Part shown: one piece after another, positions 1 through 7,528 of the stretch | Numbering within the stretch: the first letter of the stretch is position 1 | Layout: every line of letters begins with the position of its first letter | Assembly (NCBI RefSeq): GCF_000772045.1 | Contig: NZ_CP009754.1 | Span: 992,001 to 1,056,000, forward strand | DNA: 64,000 nt | Reading direction: 5' to 3' | Source of the DNA: Streptomyces sp. CCM_MD2014 | GTDB taxonomy: Bacteria > Actinomycetota > Actinomycetes > Streptomycetales > Streptomycetaceae | Program-made: the position numbers and the translations under genes | Notes under the pieces: model-generated | Told to the model about the DNA's origin: nothing | Seen by the model: only the letters and a program-made list of their open reading frames with translations | Databases searched by the model: none

Positions 1-497
1 CTGACGCCGAGCAGTCCGACCGTTCCCTCCGCGACCAGTGCGCCGAACCCCTCCACGGTCTCGCGCTGCTCCACGGTGTAGTCGTCGATGTGCGCGTACA
101 GCAGGTCGAGCCTGTCCACCCCGAGCCGCTCCCGGCTGCGCTCGGCCGCCTCGCGTATCACCTTGGCCGACAGGCCCTCGGGGTTGTCGGTGTAGCCGGT
201 GCCGGGCGCCAGTGGGCGCGCGCCGAGCTTGGTGGCGATGACGACCTCGTCGCCGATCCCGCGGCTGCGCCGCCAGCGGCCGAGGAGTTCCTCGCTCTGG
301 CCGCCCTGGCCGCCGTCGGTCCAGAAGGCGTAGTTGTCGGACGTGTCGATGAAGTTCCCGCCGGCCTCCACATAGCGGTCGAGGACGGCGAACGAGGTCT
401 TCTCGTCGGTCAGTGATCCGAAGAGCATGGCGCCGAGCGCCAGCGCACTCACCTCACGGCGGTGCGCGGGGTCGGTGCCGATGGTGCGGTACTTCAT
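1..497 (-). CDS. Aldo/keto reductase, N-terminal part (runs off the left edge)
   Basis: An open frame on the minus strand starts at ATG 497 (MKYRTIGTDPAHRREVSALA) and is still open at base 1, giving about 165 residues of a protein usually 320-350 long. The AKR pattern is visible: an LGAM segment, the NFIDTSDNYA motif holding the conserved Asp and catalytic Tyr, an SEELLGRW helix and an IATKLG strand with the catalytic Lys. The family reduces carbonyl compounds with NADPH. GGGGAGGA lies just upstream of the ATG and supports the start. A MerR-type palindromic promoter precedes it. The substrate cannot be predicted. Confidence 0.9.
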   Translation of the reverse strand, partial: MKYRTIGTDPAHRREVSALALGAMLFGSLTDEKTSFAVLDRYVEAGGNFIDTSDNYAFWTDGGQGGQSEELLGRWRRSRGIGDEVVIATKLGARPLAPGTGYTDNPEGLSAKVIREAAERSRERLGVDRLDLLYAHIDDYTVEQRETVEGFGALVAEGTVGLLGV

Positions 498-551
498 GAT
501 GTTCCTCCCCATGTGTGTCCGGTCGTCCGGGCACGGCAGGGAGTCTTCATT

Positions 552-572
552 TTGAAGTGCGCTTCAAGTCAA
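552..572 (-). promoter_or_regulatory. MerR-type operator/promoter of the aldo/keto reductase gene
   Basis: Read on the minus strand, a -35 hexamer TTGACT (567-572) is followed at once by the dyad TTGAAG-CGCA-CTTCAA (552-567). A weak -10 candidate (AAGACT) lies 19 bp beyond the -35. A dyad inside an over-long 19-bp spacer is the hallmark of MerR-family promoters, where the regulator untwists the DNA. No merR gene is adjacent within the window; it could lie beyond base 1 or elsewhere. Confidence 0.6.
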
Positions 573-594
573 GCACCCCGTAGTCTCGGCTCGC

Positions 595-1017
595 GTGAAC
601 AGGCGAAAGCACAAGAAACTGTCCCGGCGTCTCACCGACGCCGCGCTCGTCGGCGACGTGTCGCGGGTGCGGGCGGCACTGCGGGCCGGAGCGCCGGCCG
701 AGACGGCGGACACGGCGGGGAGCACCCCGCTGTACCTCGCGTCCGTGAACGGGGACGTCGGCGTCGTCCGCCTCCTGCTCGCGGCCGGAGCCCGGCCCGA
801 CACGGAGAGCGGGATCGGCTCGGAGGGCACACCCCTGTGCGGGGCGGCCTGCTGGGGCCACACGGAGACCGTCCGCACGCTCCTCGAGTACGGAGCGGAC
901 CCGAACCTGCGCGAGGACCACGGCACCGGCTGGGCACCGCTGGACTGGGCGTCGAACGGCCCGCACCGGGAGACGATGGACCTGCTCGTCGCCGCGGGGG
1001 CCCGGCCCCGGGAGTGA
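595..1017 (+). CDS. Small ankyrin-repeat protein
   Basis: A 140-aa protein starting at GTG 595. Three to four ankyrin repeats fill most of it: GSTPLYLASVNGDVGVVRLLLAAGARPD around residues 42-67, GTPLCGAACWGHTETVRTLLEYGADPN, and GWAPLDWASNGPHRETMDLLVAAGARP. The N-terminus is basic (MNRRKHKKLSRRL). Ankyrin repeats are protein-binding scaffolds; no catalytic domain, signal peptide or membrane segment is present, so a cytoplasmic binding role is the most that can be said. It is divergent from the aldo/keto reductase gene and shares its 97-bp intergenic region. Confidence 0.85.
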   Translation: MNRRKHKKLSRRLTDAALVGDVSRVRAALRAGAPAETADTAGSTPLYLASVNGDVGVVRLLLAAGARPDTESGIGSEGTPLCGAACWGHTETVRTLLEYGADPNLREDHGTGWAPLDWASNGPHRETMDLLVAAGARPRE

Positions 1018-1053
1018 CCGCCGGCCGAACAACGCCTCCCGCGGCTGCGGAGG

Positions 1054-1087
1054 GTGACGGCACGCGGCACGGGCCGCGTGCCGTCAC
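1054..1087. terminator. Bidirectional terminator between convergent genes
   Basis: A perfect inverted repeat with 15-bp arms (GTGACGGCACGCGGC, 1054-1068, and its complement, 1073-1087) and a 4-nt loop lies between the stop of the ankyrin gene and the stop of the convergent SapA-like gene. It probably terminates both transcripts. There is no long T-run, as is common in Streptomyces. Confidence 0.8.
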
Positions 1088-1097
1088 CTGAGGCCGG

Positions 1098-1547
1098 TCA
1101 ACGGATGGTGGTCACCCGGTGTTCGGCGAGCGCGGCGCAGTTGGAGCCGGTGATCTGGACGCTGACGTTGCCGATGCTGCCGCCCCAGTCCACGCAGTGG
1201 GCCTTGCCGTAGACGTAGGTGGGGCCGGCGTACGAGGTGTACGTCCCGTAGTCCTCGTCGTACGCCTGGGTGTCGGGCACGTAGATCCACGCGGACATGT
1301 CCGTCGCGGTGCCCGGGGTGTTGCGGATGGTCGCGACGCAGTTCTTGCCGTTGGCGGCGTTGTAGGTGAGGTAGACGGTGCCGCGCGAGCCGACGGCGGC
1401 CGAGTTGACGGTCTTGTAGCCGCTGCCGCAGACCTTGCCGGGCGTGGTGTTGGGAGCGGCGGACGCGGGTGCGGCGAGCGCCGTCGCGGTGCCCAGGGAC
1501 AGGGCCGCCACAGCGGTGACGGACAGGGCGGAGCGTGCAATGCGCAT
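1098..1547 (-). CDS. Secreted SapA-like (spore-associated protein A type) protein
   Basis: A 149-aa protein with a clear Sec signal peptide (MRIARSALSVTAVAALSLGT..., Ala-rich to ASA at about residue 31). The mature part is Gly/Tyr/Ser-rich with four Cys, in the segments VCGSGY, GKNCVATI, AHCVDWGG and GSNCA, suggesting two disulfides. The pattern CGSGYK...GTVYLTYN...GKNC...YAGP.YVYG..CVDWGG matches what I recall of Streptomyces spore-associated protein SapA. A GGGGGAAAT RBS precedes the ATG. Expected to be extracellular or on aerial hyphae and spores; its biochemical role is not established. Confidence 0.8.
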   Translation of the reverse strand: MRIARSALSVTAVAALSLGTATALAAPASAAPNTTPGKVCGSGYKTVNSAAVGSRGTVYLTYNAANGKNCVATIRNTPGTATDMSAWIYVPDTQAYDEDYGTYTSYAGPTYVYGKAHCVDWGGSIGNVSVQITGSNCAALAEHRVTTIR

Positions 1548-1668
1548 ATTTCCCCCTTGCGGTCGTAGGAGTCGTTTGCTCCTGTCTGGTGTGACTACGG
1601 GCGGCGGGGATTGGTTGTGCTCCGGATGCGCTTTTTCCGTCGATGCGCCGGCGGTCCGGTTCCGCCCT

Positions 1669-3510
1669 TCAGGTCAGGTCGAGTTCGGGCTGGTAGAGGT
1701 CCAGCCAGAGGGCGAGGTCGAGGGCCCGTTCCAGGCCGCGCCGGTCCGCCTGGCTGTTCATCGGCGCCCTCCGTTCGGCGGCCCGCCGCAGGCGGCCGGG
1801 GTCGACGAGGTCGAAGACGGGGTGGCCGGTGCGGGTGAGCAGGTCCTTGGCCTGGTCCTGGAGGGCTGCCGCGTACTGGGGGTCCTGGGTGGACGGGTAG
1901 GGGCTCTTGACCCGGTCGTAGACGGACTGCGGCAGCACGTCCGCGGTCGCCTCGCGCAGCAGGGTCTTCTCCCGGCCGTCGAAGGACTTCAGCGCCCAGG
2001 GGGTGTTGTACACGTACTCGACGAGCCGGTGGTCGCAGAAGGGGACGCGGACCTCCAGGCCGACGGCCATGCTGGCGCGGTCCTTGCGGTCGAGCAGGAT
2101 GCGCACGAAGCGGGTCAGGTGCAGGTGGCAGATCCGCCGCATCCGGTACTCGAAGTCGCTCTCGCCGTCCAGGCGCCGGATGCCGGCCACGGCGTCGCGG
2201 TAGCCGTCGGCGACGTACGCGGGCAGGTCCAGTTCCGCCGTCAGCTCGGGGCGCAGCACGTCCGTGTCCTCCCCCATGTGGCGGATCATCGACACCAGCC
2301 AGGGGAAGGTGTCGGCGCGGCGCGCCTCCTCGTCGAAGAACTGCAGGTATCCGCCGAAGACCTCGTCGGCGGACTCGCCGGACAGCGCCACGGTGGAGTG
2401 GTCGCGGATCGCCCGGAAGAGCAGGTACAGGGAGGCGTCCATGTCGCCGAGGCCGGCCGGCAGGTCCCGGGCGCGGACGACCTCGGCACGCACCCCGGGG
2501 TCGGCGAGGGCCTGGGCGTCCAGCACGATGTCCTGGTGGTCGGTGCCCGCGGCGCGGGCGACGTCGTGGACGAAGGGGGTGTCGGGGGTGCCGCGGAGTT
2601 CGTCGGCGACGAAGTTCTCGGTCCGGCCCGCGAAGTCCACGGCGAAGCTGCGGACCTTCTCGCCGCGTTCGCCCAGTTGCCGGGCGGCGAGCGCGGTCAT
2701 CGCGGAGGAGTCCAGGCCGCCGGAGAGCAGGGTGCAACGGGGCACGTCGGCGACGAGCTGGCGGCGCACGATGTCGTCGAGGAGCGAGCGGACGTGCGCG
2801 ACCGTGGCGTCCCTGCCGTCCGTGTGCGGACGGGTCTCCAGCTCCCAGTAGCGGCGCCGGCGCACGCCCGTACGGTCGACCGTGACGACGGTGCCGGGTT
2901 CGACCTCGCGGATGCCGTCCCAGACTGCGTGACCGGGCGTCTTGATCATGGTGAAGAGTTCCCGCAGCCCGTCGAGCCGGACCCGGCGGCGGGCCAGCGG
3001 ATGGGCGAGGACCGCCTTGGGTTCGGAGCCGAACAGCACGCCGTCCGCGGTCGGTTGGTAGTAGAACGGCTTGATGCCCATGCGGTCGCGGACCATGACG
3101 AGCTTGTTCTCACGGCCGTCCCAGAGCGCGAAGGCGTACATGCCGTTGAGGCGCTCGGGGAGCGCGTCACCCCATTCGAGGTAGCCGCGCAGCACGGCCT
3201 CGGTGTCGGAGTCGGTGGTGAAACGGTGTCCGCGGTCCGTGAGTTCACGGCGCAGTTCGGTGAAGTTGTAGGTCTCGCCCGAGTAGACGAGTGCGACCGT
3301 GCCGTGCGGGGTCTCGGTGCTCATCGGCTGCCGGCCGCCGGGCAGATCGATGATGGCGAGCCTGCGGTGGCCGAGTGCGGCGGGTCCCTGCGCCCAGACG
3401 CCTCGGTCGTCCGGTCCGCGGCAGGCCATCGTCTCGGTCATCGCGTCCAACGCCGCCGTCTCGGTGCCGAGGTCGCGGTCGAAGGAGACCCACCCGGTGA
3501 TACCGCACAT
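1669..3510 (-). CDS. asnB: Asparagine synthase (glutamine-hydrolysing)
   Basis: 613 aa from ATG 3510, preceded by GGGAGGCAG. This start puts Cys at residue 2 (MCGITGWVSF), the nucleophile of the class II glutaminase domain (about residues 1-200), so the longer in-frame extension is rejected. The synthetase domain carries the PP-loop SGGLDSS near residue 258, followed by conserved helices with SGESADEVFGGY and LEVRVPFCDHRLVEYV. The enzyme makes Asn from Asp, Gln and ATP. Paralogues of this size in Streptomyces sometimes amidate other carboxylates, but no biosynthetic cluster is nearby, so an Asn-supplying or stress role is likelier. Confidence 0.92.
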   Translation of the reverse strand: MCGITGWVSFDRDLGTETAALDAMTETMACRGPDDRGVWAQGPAALGHRRLAIIDLPGGRQPMSTETPHGTVALVYSGETYNFTELRRELTDRGHRFTTDSDTEAVLRGYLEWGDALPERLNGMYAFALWDGRENKLVMVRDRMGIKPFYYQPTADGVLFGSEPKAVLAHPLARRRVRLDGLRELFTMIKTPGHAVWDGIREVEPGTVVTVDRTGVRRRRYWELETRPHTDGRDATVAHVRSLLDDIVRRQLVADVPRCTLLSGGLDSSAMTALAARQLGERGEKVRSFAVDFAGRTENFVADELRGTPDTPFVHDVARAAGTDHQDIVLDAQALADPGVRAEVVRARDLPAGLGDMDASLYLLFRAIRDHSTVALSGESADEVFGGYLQFFDEEARRADTFPWLVSMIRHMGEDTDVLRPELTAELDLPAYVADGYRDAVAGIRRLDGESDFEYRMRRICHLHLTRFVRILLDRKDRASMAVGLEVRVPFCDHRLVEYVYNTPWALKSFDGREKTLLREATADVLPQSVYDRVKSPYPSTQDPQYAAALQDQAKDLLTRTGHPVFDLVDPGRLRRAAERRAPMNSQADRRGLERALDLALWLDLYQPELDLT

Positions 3511-3593
3511 ACACTGCCTCCCGCATCCGGCGCGCCGGGCGACCCCGACTACCAGTCGTTTCGCGACTGCGAGCAGGTCGACGGCGAACCAGT

Positions 3594-3610
3594 TGTAGTT
3601 ACCATCTACA
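3594..3610. promoter_or_regulatory. Dyad in the asnB upstream region
   Basis: The 321-bp stretch between the phosphatase stop and the asnB start (3511-3831) has no gene. It is locally less GC-rich near 3590-3615 and contains the 17-bp dyad TGTAG-TTACCAT-CTACA, about 85 bp upstream of the asnB ATG. This is a plausible operator or promoter element for asnB; the regulator is unknown. A short CCCGGG repeat at about 3825-3840, at the phosphatase end, may be a weak terminator. Confidence 0.35.
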
Positions 3611-3831
3611 TTTCGAGCGTGCGTCACGGGAGTACGCGGGGTCAATGCGGCCGTAACGGAGCGGACACAAGCCACCCCTCGTTTTCGGACATCCTTTGCG
3701 TTCGCGATACCTTTCGTCGCCCACCGCCAGGGCGTCGGCCGCGCGGAATCGGCCACGCGCAAAGTCTTCGCCAACCGCACGCCCGCCACGCTTGCCGAAG
3801 CCCCGGCGGACGGCGGCCCCTGCCCCCCGGG

Positions 3832-5568
3832 TCACCCGGGTCCGTGCGCTGCCCTCCCGGGTGTGCGCAGCGCCAGGAGGGCGACGTCGTCGAGGCCGGG
3901 CGGCCGGACCCGGTGCAGGAGCTGGTCGGCGAAGGCCGGCAGGGGCCGGTGGGCGAGCGCGGCGGCGTGCTGGCGCAGCCGGTCCAGGCCTTCGTCGAGG
4001 GTGTGGCCGGGCACTTCGATGAGGCCGTCGGTGTACAGCAGGAGCGTGCAGCCCGGTGGCAGCAGGACGGTCGCGTCCGGACGGGAGGTGCCGAGGCCGG
4101 TGCCGAGCAGGAGGCTGTGTCCGTCGGTGAGGTAGTCGGTCAGGCCCTCGCGGGTGACGAGCAGGGGCGGCGGATGACCGGCGTTGGTCCAGGACAGCCG
4201 CCAGAGTCCGTCGTCCGTCCTGGTGATGCGGGCGAAGACGAGCGTGGCCATGGAGACGTCGGTGATGGGCATGATCGCCTCGTCCAGCCGTTCCACGACG
4301 CGGCTGGGCGGCTCCTGCTGCGACCAGGCGTAGGCGCGGAGCATGTTGCGCAACTGGGCCATTCCGGCCGCGGCCTCCAGGTCGTGGCCCACGACGTCCC
4401 CGACGGCCAGCGCGGTCGCGCCGTCGGACAGGGAGAAGGCGTCGTACCAGTCCCCGCCGACCTGGGAGGCGTCGGGGGCGGGCAGGTAGCGGACGGCCAT
4501 CTGCAGCCCGGGAACGCGCGGCATCTGGGGCAGCAGGTGCTTCTGCATGGTCTCGGCGACGGCACGCTGGCGCTGGTACAGGCGGGCGTTGTCCAGGGCG
4601 AGGCCGGCACGTCGGGCGATGTCCTCGAACAGGGGGAGGTCGGGGGTGGAGAACTCGCCCGGTGCGTCGGCCCGCCCCAGGGTGAGGGCTCCCAGGACCT
4701 CGCGGGTTCCCCGGATGGGGACGATGGCGGCGGAGCGGATGCCGGTGGCGTCGAACATCCGGCGCTGCTCGACGGCGATGCCGGAGTCCGGGGTGCGCTG
4801 ATAGGTGTCGGGCGCGGCCAGCGCGGAGGCGACGCCGCGCAGGGCACGGGAGAGCGGCATCGGCGACTCCTCGGGCACCGGCGGCATCGGCCCCTCGAGA
4901 TCCTCCCGGTGGACCAGGCGGTCCCCCTCGGCATGGACCACGGCGGTGCGCCACACCTCTTCGTGCTCGGTGATCAGGTCGATGACGGCCCAGTCGGCGA
5001 GCCGCGGCAGGACCAGGGCCACCAGTCTGCGCAGCGTCTCGTCGACGTTGAGGGTGGAGGTCAGCCGGGTGGTGGTCTCGGCCAGCAGGGCCAGTCGTTC
5101 GAGCTCGCTCAGGGGCCGCACGGACCGCTCCGGGGACGGTTCGGCGGGGCGCGCCTGCTCGCCCGGATGGAAGATGACGAGGGTGTGGGCGTCGTGACCG
5201 TGCCCGGAGTAGGGGGTGATGAGCCAGGAGACGGACAGGAGGGAGCCGTCGGCGCGGGCGAAGTGGTCGAGCGCGGACTGTCCCGGGCGTCCGGCGTGGA
5301 ACGCCTGCCGCATCCCGCACTGACTGGCGGGCAGTTGCTGCCCCTCGGGCCCCCGGTGCAAAAGATCGTGGGCGTCCTGGCCGGCCATGTCCTCGGCCCG
5401 GCGGCCCAGCAGTTCCTCGGCGCGAGTGTTGACCGCCAGGATGCGGCCCTGCGCGTCGACCACGTACGCACCCGCGCCGATCGCCTCCAGCGCTCGGGTG
5501 AGCCGCGGACCGGGCGTGTCGTCCCGGCGCTGCCGCCCACCGCTCTGCGTGTCCGCCGCGCCTGCCAT
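3832..5568 (-). CDS. PAS-GAF-SpoIIE (PP2C-type) serine phosphatase
   Basis: 578 aa from ATG 5568, which has AGAGGAG about 8 nt upstream and is preferred to an in-frame ATG at 5607. Domain order: PAS (about 25-140, containing GAYVVDAQGRILAVNTRAEELLGR), GAF (about 160-330) and a C-terminal PPM/SpoIIE phosphatase (about 355-575) with VGGDWYDAF, VGDVVGHDLEAAA and LLLYTDGLIE supplying the metal-binding Asp residues. Streptomyces has many such proteins, thought to dephosphorylate anti-anti-sigma factors in response to sensed signals. It has no membrane segment and no kinase domain, and there is no anti-sigma gene next door, so the partner is unknown. Confidence 0.9.
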   Translation of the reverse strand: MAGAADTQSGGRQRRDDTPGPRLTRALEAIGAGAYVVDAQGRILAVNTRAEELLGRRAEDMAGQDAHDLLHRGPEGQQLPASQCGMRQAFHAGRPGQSALDHFARADGSLLSVSWLITPYSGHGHDAHTLVIFHPGEQARPAEPSPERSVRPLSELERLALLAETTTRLTSTLNVDETLRRLVALVLPRLADWAVIDLITEHEEVWRTAVVHAEGDRLVHREDLEGPMPPVPEESPMPLSRALRGVASALAAPDTYQRTPDSGIAVEQRRMFDATGIRSAAIVPIRGTREVLGALTLGRADAPGEFSTPDLPLFEDIARRAGLALDNARLYQRQRAVAETMQKHLLPQMPRVPGLQMAVRYLPAPDASQVGGDWYDAFSLSDGATALAVGDVVGHDLEAAAGMAQLRNMLRAYAWSQQEPPSRVVERLDEAIMPITDVSMATLVFARITRTDDGLWRLSWTNAGHPPPLLVTREGLTDYLTDGHSLLLGTGLGTSRPDATVLLPPGCTLLLYTDGLIEVPGHTLDEGLDRLRQHAAALAHRPLPAFADQLLHRVRPPGLDDVALLALRTPGRAAHGPG

Positions 5569-5798
5569 GTCCGGGCTCCTCTTGACCGTGTGCCGCCTCG
5601 GTCCCACTCTTGCTCAGGTCGTCCTCTGGAGTCTGCACCTTGATGTATCCCGCGGCGGCACACAAGTCTCACCTCGGCGGCAAACGGGCAGGGGACGGTG
5701 CGATCAGCGGTGCGGTGGTGAAGGGGGCGGCGTCGTCCGCCGGCAGGCAGCCGCGCACCTGGGAAGGCGTGGTCCCCGAACGGTCCCGAGAACGATCA

Positions 5799-5832
5799 AG
5801 GGCCGGTTTCGGATACCTCTGAAACCGGCCCT
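5799..5832 (-). terminator. Terminator of the first tRNA-Pro
   Basis: 12-bp perfect arms (AGGGCCGGTTTC, 5799-5810, and complement, 5821-5832) with a 10-nt loop, immediately 3' of the tRNA on the minus strand and followed by TTGATCGTTC. The 283 bp between the phosphatase start (5568) and the tRNA hold this hairpin and no gene. Confidence 0.8.
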
Positions 5833-5851
5833 GACCTGCGACTGTCTCCAG

Positions 5852-5925
<74 letters not shown>

Positions 5926-6025
5926 GTGTGTTCACGCACGGTGCACCGCGCGATCACGCGGACAGCACTTTACCCCACACACCCGGCGACGCCTAAGCGG
6001 GCGTCGGCGAGGCACAATCGGTCCC

Positions 6026-6565
6026 ATGGACAGCCGTGCCGACAGCCCCGTGGACGACGCCGCCTCCGACCGCCCGGCGGGCGGCCGGGACCGTGACGAG
6101 GAGGGGCGGGCCCGCAACGCCCGGCCGCGGGACGGGCTCGGGCGGCCGTTGCCGTACGGCACCGACGGCGTGCCGCGCCAGCCCGAGGGGGTCGTACGGG
6201 CCCCGGACGAGACCGTGGCCGAGGCGCAGCGGCTGCTGGACGAGGGGAAGCCGTTCCACGCGCACGAGGTCTTCGAGGACGCCTGGAAGTCGGGGCCCGC
6301 GCAGGAGCGGGAGCTGTGGCGCGGGATGGCCCAGCTGGCCGTCGGGCTCACGCACGCCGCGCGCGGCAACGTCACCGGCGGAGCCAGGCTGCTGCGGCGC
6401 GGGGCCGACGCCGTCACGGCGTGGGCGGCGTCGGAGGCCGGGCGGGAGCGGCCGTACGGGATGGACCTCGGCTCGGTGGCCGGGTGGGCCCGGGAACTGG
6501 CCGGTGAGGTGGAGGGCGGCGGGCCCGTGGACGCGGCGGCGCGGGCGCCCGGGCTGCGCGGCTGA
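6026..6565 (+). CDS. DUF309 family protein
   Basis: 179 aa from ATG 6026. The C-terminal half has the DUF309 helical signature: AQRLLDEGKPFHAHEVFEDAWK followed by ERELWRGMAQLAVGLTHAARGN and GGARLLRRGADAV, a small all-alpha domain with conserved Glu/His. The N-terminal 55 residues are charged and probably disordered. The function of the family is unknown. It is 66 bp upstream of the precorrin-6A synthase gene, same strand, and the two may be co-transcribed. Confidence 0.85.
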   Translation: MDSRADSPVDDAASDRPAGGRDRDEEGRARNARPRDGLGRPLPYGTDGVPRQPEGVVRAPDETVAEAQRLLDEGKPFHAHEVFEDAWKSGPAQERELWRGMAQLAVGLTHAARGNVTGGARLLRRGADAVTAWAASEAGRERPYGMDLGSVAGWARELAGEVEGGGPVDAAARAPGLRG

Positions 6566-6631
6566 CCGGTCCGCAGTCCACCGGGGCGGCCCGGCCGGGG
6601 CGTCGTCGGAGCCGTACGGCAGACTCGTGGC

Positions 6632-7405
6632 GTGCGGACAATTCATGTGATCGGAATCGGCGCGGGCGACCCCGAGCAGCTCACCCTCCAGGCGGTCGCG
6701 GCGCTGCGGAGCACGGACGTGTTCTTCGTCCTGGACAAGGGCGAGGCCAAGGCCGACCTGGTGCGGCTGCGCCGGGACATGCTGGAGACGCACATACCGG
6801 AGGGGACCTACCGGATCGTCGAGGCGCGCGACCCCGAGCGGGACCGGAGCGCGGGCGGTGCGGCGTACTCCCCCGCCGTCGGGGACTGGCGCAGTGCCCG
6901 CGCCGGCATCTACGAGCGGCTGATCGCCGAGGAGCTGGGCGAGGACGAGAGCGGCGCGTTCCTGGTGTGGGGCGACCCCGCGCTGTACGACAGCACGCTG
7001 GGCATCCTGGAGGAGATCCTGGAGCGCGGGTCGGTGGCGTTCGATTACGACGTGGTGCCCGGCATCAGCAGCGTCTCCTCGCTGGTCGCCCGGCACCGGA
7101 CCGGGCTGAACCGGGTGGCGCGGCCGGTGCAGATCACCACGGGACGGCGGCTGGCCGAGGGCTTCCCCGAGGACGCGGACGACGTCGTCGTGATGCTGGA
7201 CGCCCACCAGACCTTCCGGCAGTACGCGGACCAGGACATCGACATCTACTGGGGCGCCTACCTGGGCACCCCGGACGAGATCCTGGCCTCCGGTCCGATC
7301 GCCGAGGCCGCGCCCCGCATCGAGCGGCTGCGGGCGGAGGCGCGGGAACGCAAGGGCTGGATCATGGACACCTATCTGCTGCGGCGCAACCCCGGCGACC
7401 GCTGA
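6632..7405 (+). CDS. cobF: Precorrin-6A synthase (deacetylating)
   Basis: 257 aa from GTG 6632 (MRTIHVIGIGAGDPEQLTLQ). The tetrapyrrole methylase fold is evident: the N-terminal GIGAGDP glycine loop, the VWGDPALYDST segment and the VVPGISSVSSLVAR motif. Length and the WIMDTYLLRRNPGDR C-terminus fit CobF, which methylates C-1 of precorrin-5 with SAM and releases acetate in aerobic cobalamin synthesis. No other cob gene is in the window, so it stands apart from the main cobalamin cluster. No cobalamin riboswitch was seen upstream. Confidence 0.9.
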   Translation: MRTIHVIGIGAGDPEQLTLQAVAALRSTDVFFVLDKGEAKADLVRLRRDMLETHIPEGTYRIVEARDPERDRSAGGAAYSPAVGDWRSARAGIYERLIAEELGEDESGAFLVWGDPALYDSTLGILEEILERGSVAFDYDVVPGISSVSSLVARHRTGLNRVARPVQITTGRRLAEGFPEDADDVVVMLDAHQTFRQYADQDIDIYWGAYLGTPDEILASGPIAEAAPRIERLRAEARERKGWIMDTYLLRRNPGDR

Positions 7406-7528
7406 CCGGACCACGGCCCTGCCCGGGCCCCGACGGCAACCGGCCGGACCTGACCGGAGAATTCCCGGGCACACCCGGGCGGACCGTCCCCGCATGCGTG
7501 GCCGGTGCACCGGTGTGATCGTGGCCGC

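Noticed and set aside
1669..3789. N-terminal extension of the asparagine synthase to 706 residues
   Set aside because: The glutaminase nucleophile must be Cys2; ATG 3510 with a good RBS gives it.
1435..5643. A 1402-codon open frame on the plus strand across asnB and the phosphatase
   Set aside because: It is the antisense shadow of two clear minus-strand genes in GC-rich DNA; composition is Gly/Val/Arg-biased with no domain.
7442..7480. CCCGGG-CACA-CCCGGG hairpin between cobF and the MFS gene
   Set aside because: The arms are only 6 bp and self-palindromic; too weak to call a terminator.
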